DNA of 49,879 nucleotides from Secundilactobacillus paracollinoides DSM 15502 = JCM 11969 (lineage in GTDB: Bacteria; Bacillota; Bacilli; Lactobacillales; Lactobacillaceae). Below the pieces are notes generated by a model that did no database searches, was not told the DNA's origin, and saw nothing but the letters and a program-made list of their open reading frames with translations. Shown in pieces: positions 46,504 through 49,879 of this stretch. Positions within the stretch are counted from its first letter, which is position 1; each line of letters begins with the position of its first letter. A program made the translations under genes and the position numbers. The DNA is taken from assembly GCF_001311135.1 (NCBI RefSeq), contig NZ_BBAG01000020.1, positions 1-49,879 of the forward strand. Reading direction: 5' to 3'.

Positions 46504-47544
46504 ATGCGAAAGTGGAGGGTTATAGAAATAATTGTTTTAGGGTTGATATGTGGATTGATAGCAAAGCCAGTTTCAGTAGACGCAAGCAAGGTCACAATTT
46601 CGAATGTGAAACAAGTGAGCTCTTGGAGTGTCACCATCAAGCCAAATACAAAGGGATACGTATTTCATACAAAGAAAACATCATTTAATCCAGAAAAAAT
46701 GATTCCTTCTAAGATGACTAGTCTTAACAGCTTTGTTAAATATGGATCAACTGATTCACAGTATACATTGCATACTAGTGAATCAATGTTAATTAAGGTA
46801 GGAAATCAAAAGGCCCAACGCTTATCAGAAGTTATGATGTACAACTCTGGTACAACGTATCTTATCTACACCGCTTCTCAAAACATTAATAAAATCGGGT
46901 TACAAAGCCCGTTACATCCTAAATTTACGTTAATTCCTTTACCGTATAATTCATATAATTATAAGAACACATCATTAGCCTTACTCAACAAGTATGCCGG
47001 GAATAAATCTCCTATAAAAAATGGTTTGAAGCATCCAGTAAAGTATTTTAAACAATTGAACTATGCTGAGACCAATTTTGGTATCGGAGATGTATCTAAC
47101 CACTTTATTAAACATCAAGCACAAGTTAAAGTACTGGACAAGAATTTGTTAACGCCAACGAAGAAAGCGATAGCAGCATGGAACAAGGCAATGGGAAAAA
47201 AGATATTTATTTTAGATCAGAAGTCTAGTGATCGTAGCTTTGTGGTAGATTTCAACGACTGGAGTAAGATGCCAGCAGATATTAGTGACGCTGTTGGAGT
47301 GTATGATTCGGACGACAATATTGATTATAAAGGTGAAACGATTACTTGGTCAGTCTTTATTCGAGACGGAGAAGTAGAAAAATCTGACTTGCAAGGTGTG
47401 CTTGAACATGAATTTGGACATGCGATGGGGTTAACTCATTCGAAACTGAAATCAGATATTATGTATAGTAAGTCTGGGCAGAAGAAAATCTCAAAACGGG
47501 ATCTAGATCGTGCGAAAATTGCTCATTATTTAGGAGCTTGGTAG
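46504..47544 (+). CDS. Secreted matrixin-like (M10) zinc metallopeptidase
   Basis: The 346-residue product has a signal peptide or anchor (VIEIIVLGLICGLIAKPVSVDA) and a C-terminal protease domain with the zinc motif HEFGHAMGLTH (302-312) and Met-turn SDIMY, the signature of the metzincin/matrixin clan. The N-terminal 200 residues (SSWSVTIKPNTKGYVFHT, QPLHPKFTLIPL-like) are not recognised. GGGAG lies 8 nt before the ATG at 46504; TATAAT at about 46450. AT-rich compared with the sugar operon. It sits next to the S-layer gene and may process surface proteins, an inference. Confidence 0.85.
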   Translation: MRKWRVIEIIVLGLICGLIAKPVSVDASKVTISNVKQVSSWSVTIKPNTKGYVFHTKKTSFNPEKMIPSKMTSLNSFVKYGSTDSQYTLHTSESMLIKVGNQKAQRLSEVMMYNSGTTYLIYTASQNINKIGLQSPLHPKFTLIPLPYNSYNYKNTSLALLNKYAGNKSPIKNGLKHPVKYFKQLNYAETNFGIGDVSNHFIKHQAQVKVLDKNLLTPTKKAIAAWNKAMGKKIFILDQKSSDRSFVVDFNDWSKMPADISDAVGVYDSDDNIDYKGETITWSVFIRDGEVEKSDLQGVLEHEFGHAMGLTHSKLKSDIMYSKSGQKKISKRDLDRAKIAHYLGAW

Positions 47545-48176
47545 GGCCTTTTTCTGCTGTAGCTAAAGTTCAATATTATCGTATTGTTATCATCCGAACC
47601 TTGGAGAAATGGATTTACTATAAATTAGCAGCGTTGTTCATTAGAACTCATGAGTAATTTCATGTTGTCACTGCTATACAGAGATCATATTGGCAGCCAT
47701 CACTTTATAGTGGCTGTTTTTTAATGGTCTGATTATGTAAAGGTGACGAGTCGTTGCAAAAAGATGAATTATAAGTTTTGCCATTCGTAAAAACATAGTG
47801 GGCAAACCTCATCCAATCAAGGTAAATAGCCTAATCATAAATCAATAGACACTTATTTCTTCCTATATAAAGTCACTAACCCTACCCGAATAAAAATCCA
47901 AAACCAAACAATCATCGAACAAAATCAAAAGATTGTATCCAAATTTAACCGATATTTCCTAAAAAATCAGATAAAAATCCCGAAATTGAAACCACTTTCT
48001 TAACCTTTTTAACCTTTCCAAAATAAAAAAGCAGAACATTAGCACATAACATTGAATAGCGTTATCATGAACTTAGACCCTGACTGAGCACCATAAGGGC
48101 GGGGCTGAAAGCGTATATTACAGATTGTTTCAGTAGTGTGAATATATGACACAATGAATACAATCCTTAGTTATGC
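47545..48176. other. Long AT-rich region upstream of the S-layer gene
   Basis: About 630 nt with no gene. A terminator-like hairpin (CAGCCA/TGGCTG with six T, 47693-47722) ends some upstream transcript. The rest has long A/C-rich tracts (47880-48050) but no repeat or RNA structure I can define. Long, promoter-rich upstream regions are common for S-layer genes. Confidence 0.5.
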
Positions 48177-48206
48177 TTGATTTTCCACAAGCCCTTACGG
48201 TATACT
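48177..48206 (+). promoter_or_regulatory. S-layer gene promoter 1
   Basis: TTGATT (48177-48182), 18-nt spacer, TATACT (48201-48206). Confidence 0.6.
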
Positions 48207-48259
48207 TTTTTTCAGGGTCAATTGAGGAACCCTTCGATATCGTTGTCTGTATATATTAC

Positions 48260-48288
48260 TTAACATTCTCAGCGATATTGTGTATACT
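48260..48288 (+). promoter_or_regulatory. S-layer gene promoter 2
   Basis: TTAACA (48260-48265), 17-nt spacer, TATACT (48283-48288). Transcription would begin near 48295, about 28 nt before the GGAGGA ribosome site. Tandem promoters are known for lactobacillar S-layer genes. Confidence 0.7.
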
Positions 48289-48338
48289 GTTTATGCTTGA
48301 TGAGTTACATAACTATATGTTTGGAGGAATATCACACA

Positions 48339-49748
48339 CAAGCAAGTTTAAAGAAATCTCTTTATTTGGGCTTAGCTGCATTATCATTTGTCGCTGCCGG
48401 CGCTGCCGCAACTACAACTGCTAACGCAAGCTCATACGCCAAAGTCACATCAAACAAGACTTTGACTACGGACGCTACTACTCGTAACGTCACATTAACA
48501 GGTACTAACGCACTGTATACTAAGGCTGGTACTTTAAAGGGTGCTAAAGTAGTTGCAACTACTACTACTGCATCAGCTCTTAACAAGTCTAACCAAGGTA
48601 AGGCAAACTTCCGTGCATACCGTGTCGCTACTACTAACCGCGGCTCAGTTTACTACAAGGTTGTTTCATTCGACGGTAACTACCGTGGCTGGATCTACGG
48701 CGGCAAGTCAACTTCAGCTTATGCTGGTGGTGTAGCATCATACGATACTACTAAGACTGCTACTGCCCCAAGTGCATCTGACTCATATACTCTGTCAGCT
48801 GCAACTAGCACAACTGAAAACACATTATTCTACAAGCAACCAGCTTGGGCTCAATACAAGGTTGGTCGTGCCACTGTTGATGGCAAGACTTTGACTAGTA
48901 CTGATGCTTACAAGAGTTCTAAGTTTACTTTTGGAGCAGCTGTAACTACTTCTCGTGAAGGCGAAACTTGGTACCAAATCGCTTCTGTTGATGGTTCAAC
49001 CACTAACGGTTTAGTTGGCGCTTGGGTAAAGGCTTCAAACGTTAAGAACACCGCACCTACAGCTACTGCTGACAACAGTGTTAAGGTTGTTTACACTGAC
49101 ACTAAGGGCAATGCATTATCAAGCTCATATGATCAAACCTTTGTAACTACAAACACTGATACTAAGGCCGGTCAACTTGCTGCTTCTACTTTCAAGAACG
49201 TTGACAACCAATCATTATCAGACTTTGCTAAGTTGAATGTTCCTTCAGGTTACAAGTTCTCAAGCTTTGTAAACACTGATGCAACATTTGGTGGTACTCA
49301 GTACGTTAAGGTTACTGAAGCCGCTTCTTCTAAGCTAACTCTTAAGGTTGGTGCTATTGCTAACGCTTCAGCTCTTACTCCAGATACTACTGGTGCATTA
49401 GCTGTTAACGATACTGTTAACCCAAGTTCTATCAACTTCGATAGTACTGCATTGGCAAACCTTGCTAACGCATTGAAGGGTGATAAGACTGTTAAGGTTA
49501 CTTCAACTGACGATGTTTACAATGCATTGTCTGCAGCTTTGAACGCTACTGCTGGTAACGTAAACTACACTAATTCTAAGGGTACTCAGTACCACTACAC
49601 ATTTACTGTAGGTCAAAAAGCTACTTTCAACACAGTTAACGAATTAGCTCACTATGGTGATAGCTTGACTGCAAACGTTACTGCTACTGTTGTACTTGGC
49701 AAGGCACCTGTTGCAAGCACAACCACTACAGCTGATGTTTTCAACTAA
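48339..49748 (+). CDS. slp: S-layer protein precursor, expected start codon missing
   Basis: The product of about 470 residues is a Slp precursor: signal peptide [20 protein letters not shown] ending near ANA, then a basic wall-binding N-terminal region with [19 protein letters not shown] and [11 protein letters not shown], and a long Thr/Ala/Ser-rich self-assembly part. Codon use is extremely biased (GCT, ACT, AAG, GGT), as for the most abundant proteins. GGAGGA (48323-48328) is 10 nt before the codon where Met should be, but the sequence reads CACACACAAGC; inserting TG would give CACACATGCAAGC. As printed only an ATG at 48297, upstream of the ribosome site, is in frame. A terminator follows. 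Confidence 0.88.
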   Translation, partial: QASLKKSLYLGLAALSFVAAGAAATTTANASSYAKVTSNKTLTTDATTRNVTLTGTNALYTKAGTLKGAKVVATTTTASALNKSNQGKANFRAYRVATTNRGSVYYKVVSFDGNYRGWIYGGKSTSAYAGGVASYDTTKTATAPSASDSYTLSAATSTTENTLFYKQPAWAQYKVGRATVDGKTLTSTDAYKSSKFTFGAAVTTSREGETWYQIASVDGSTTNGLVGAWVKASNVKNTAPTATADNSVKVVYTDTKGNALSSSYDQTFVTTNTDTKAGQLAASTFKNVDNQSLSDFAKLNVPSGYKFSSFVNTDATFGGTQYVKVTEAASSKLTLKVGAIANASALTPDTTGALAVNDTVNPSSINFDSTALANLANALKGDKTVKVTSTDDVYNALSAALNATAGNVNYTNSKGTQYHYTFTVGQKATFNTVNELAHYGDSLTANVTATVVLGKAPVASTTTTADVFN

Positions 49749-49762
49749 TTATTAGTTGACTA

Positions 49763-49795
49763 AAAGGAGTCTCAGAAATGGGGCTTCTTTTTTTG
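49763..49795 (+). terminator. Terminator of the S-layer gene
   Basis: AGGAGTCTC pairs with GGGGCTTCT (with wobbles), followed by seven T. Confidence 0.75.
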
Positions 49796-49879
49796 TGAAT
49801 TCAATTTCGATGTTTGAATTTAGGACAAAAATTCAAACGTGTGAAACTAGTTTTCTTAGAGCTTTGATGGTAGAATAGT

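Noticed and set aside
48173..48424. 83-codon frame upstream of and overlapping the S-layer gene
   Set aside because: It covers both promoters and the ribosome site of slp and has no start signal of its own.

Overview
The window looks like chromosomal DNA of a heterofermentative Lactobacillaceae species. The S-layer precursor at the right end has the signal peptide and wall-binding motifs I associate with Levilactobacillus brevis-type Slp proteins, and the other genes fit (Feo iron uptake, type II NADH dehydrogenase, prenyl synthase, T-box leader, DUF1659/DUF2922 pair). I cannot name the species.

Layout. 0.3-3.2 kb: feoA-feoB-FeoB-associated protein (minus). 3.6-8.6 kb: Rgg-like regulator, long-chain prenyl diphosphate synthase, NADH dehydrogenase; with Feo these suit a quinone- and heme-dependent respiratory capacity. 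8.9-17.9 kb: a minus-strand sugar operon (YihQ-type GH31 sulfoquinovosidase, aldehyde dehydrogenase, GPH transporter, FSA-type transaldolase, DUF4867 cupin-like protein, fucose-isomerase-like protein) that I read as a sulfo-transaldolase sulfoquinovose pathway. 18.6-29 kb: orphan YefM antitoxin, LytTR regulator with LiaF-like protein, a DUF6056-MucBP wall-anchored membrane protein, an ABC exporter, an L-2-hydroxyacid dehydrogenase and an L,D-transpeptidase. 30-38 kb: tRNA-His, T-box-controlled OppA-like lipoprotein, a C26 hydrolase, an OhrR-type regulator with its disulfide oxidoreductase and operators, DUF1659/DUF2922. 38-49.9 kb: small secreted and membrane proteins, TA-like genes, LysR with a divergent aminotransferase, a matrixin-like metallopeptidase and the S-layer gene.

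The most unusual content is between the genes. About 16 copies or remnants of a roughly 170-nt three-way-junction (cloverleaf) repeat occur in two outer-stem classes (A and B), along with about 12 copies of an unrelated 130-nt long hairpin repeat (C). Stem sequences differ between copies while pairing is kept, and short internal-loop motifs are constant. That pattern points to selection on nucleic-acid structure. A and B units usually sit head to head, C can be found inside B, and the sulfoquinovose operon is cut twice by A/B pairs. I know of no described family with this architecture.

About 14 genes carry single-base frameshifts or in-frame stops although the surrounding protein is well conserved. 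Nearly all are one-base losses in short homopolymers or lesions inside GGCC, which suggests assembly/basecalling error more than true gene decay. I label these genes pseudogene because the given sequence is broken, and describe the product expected after correction.
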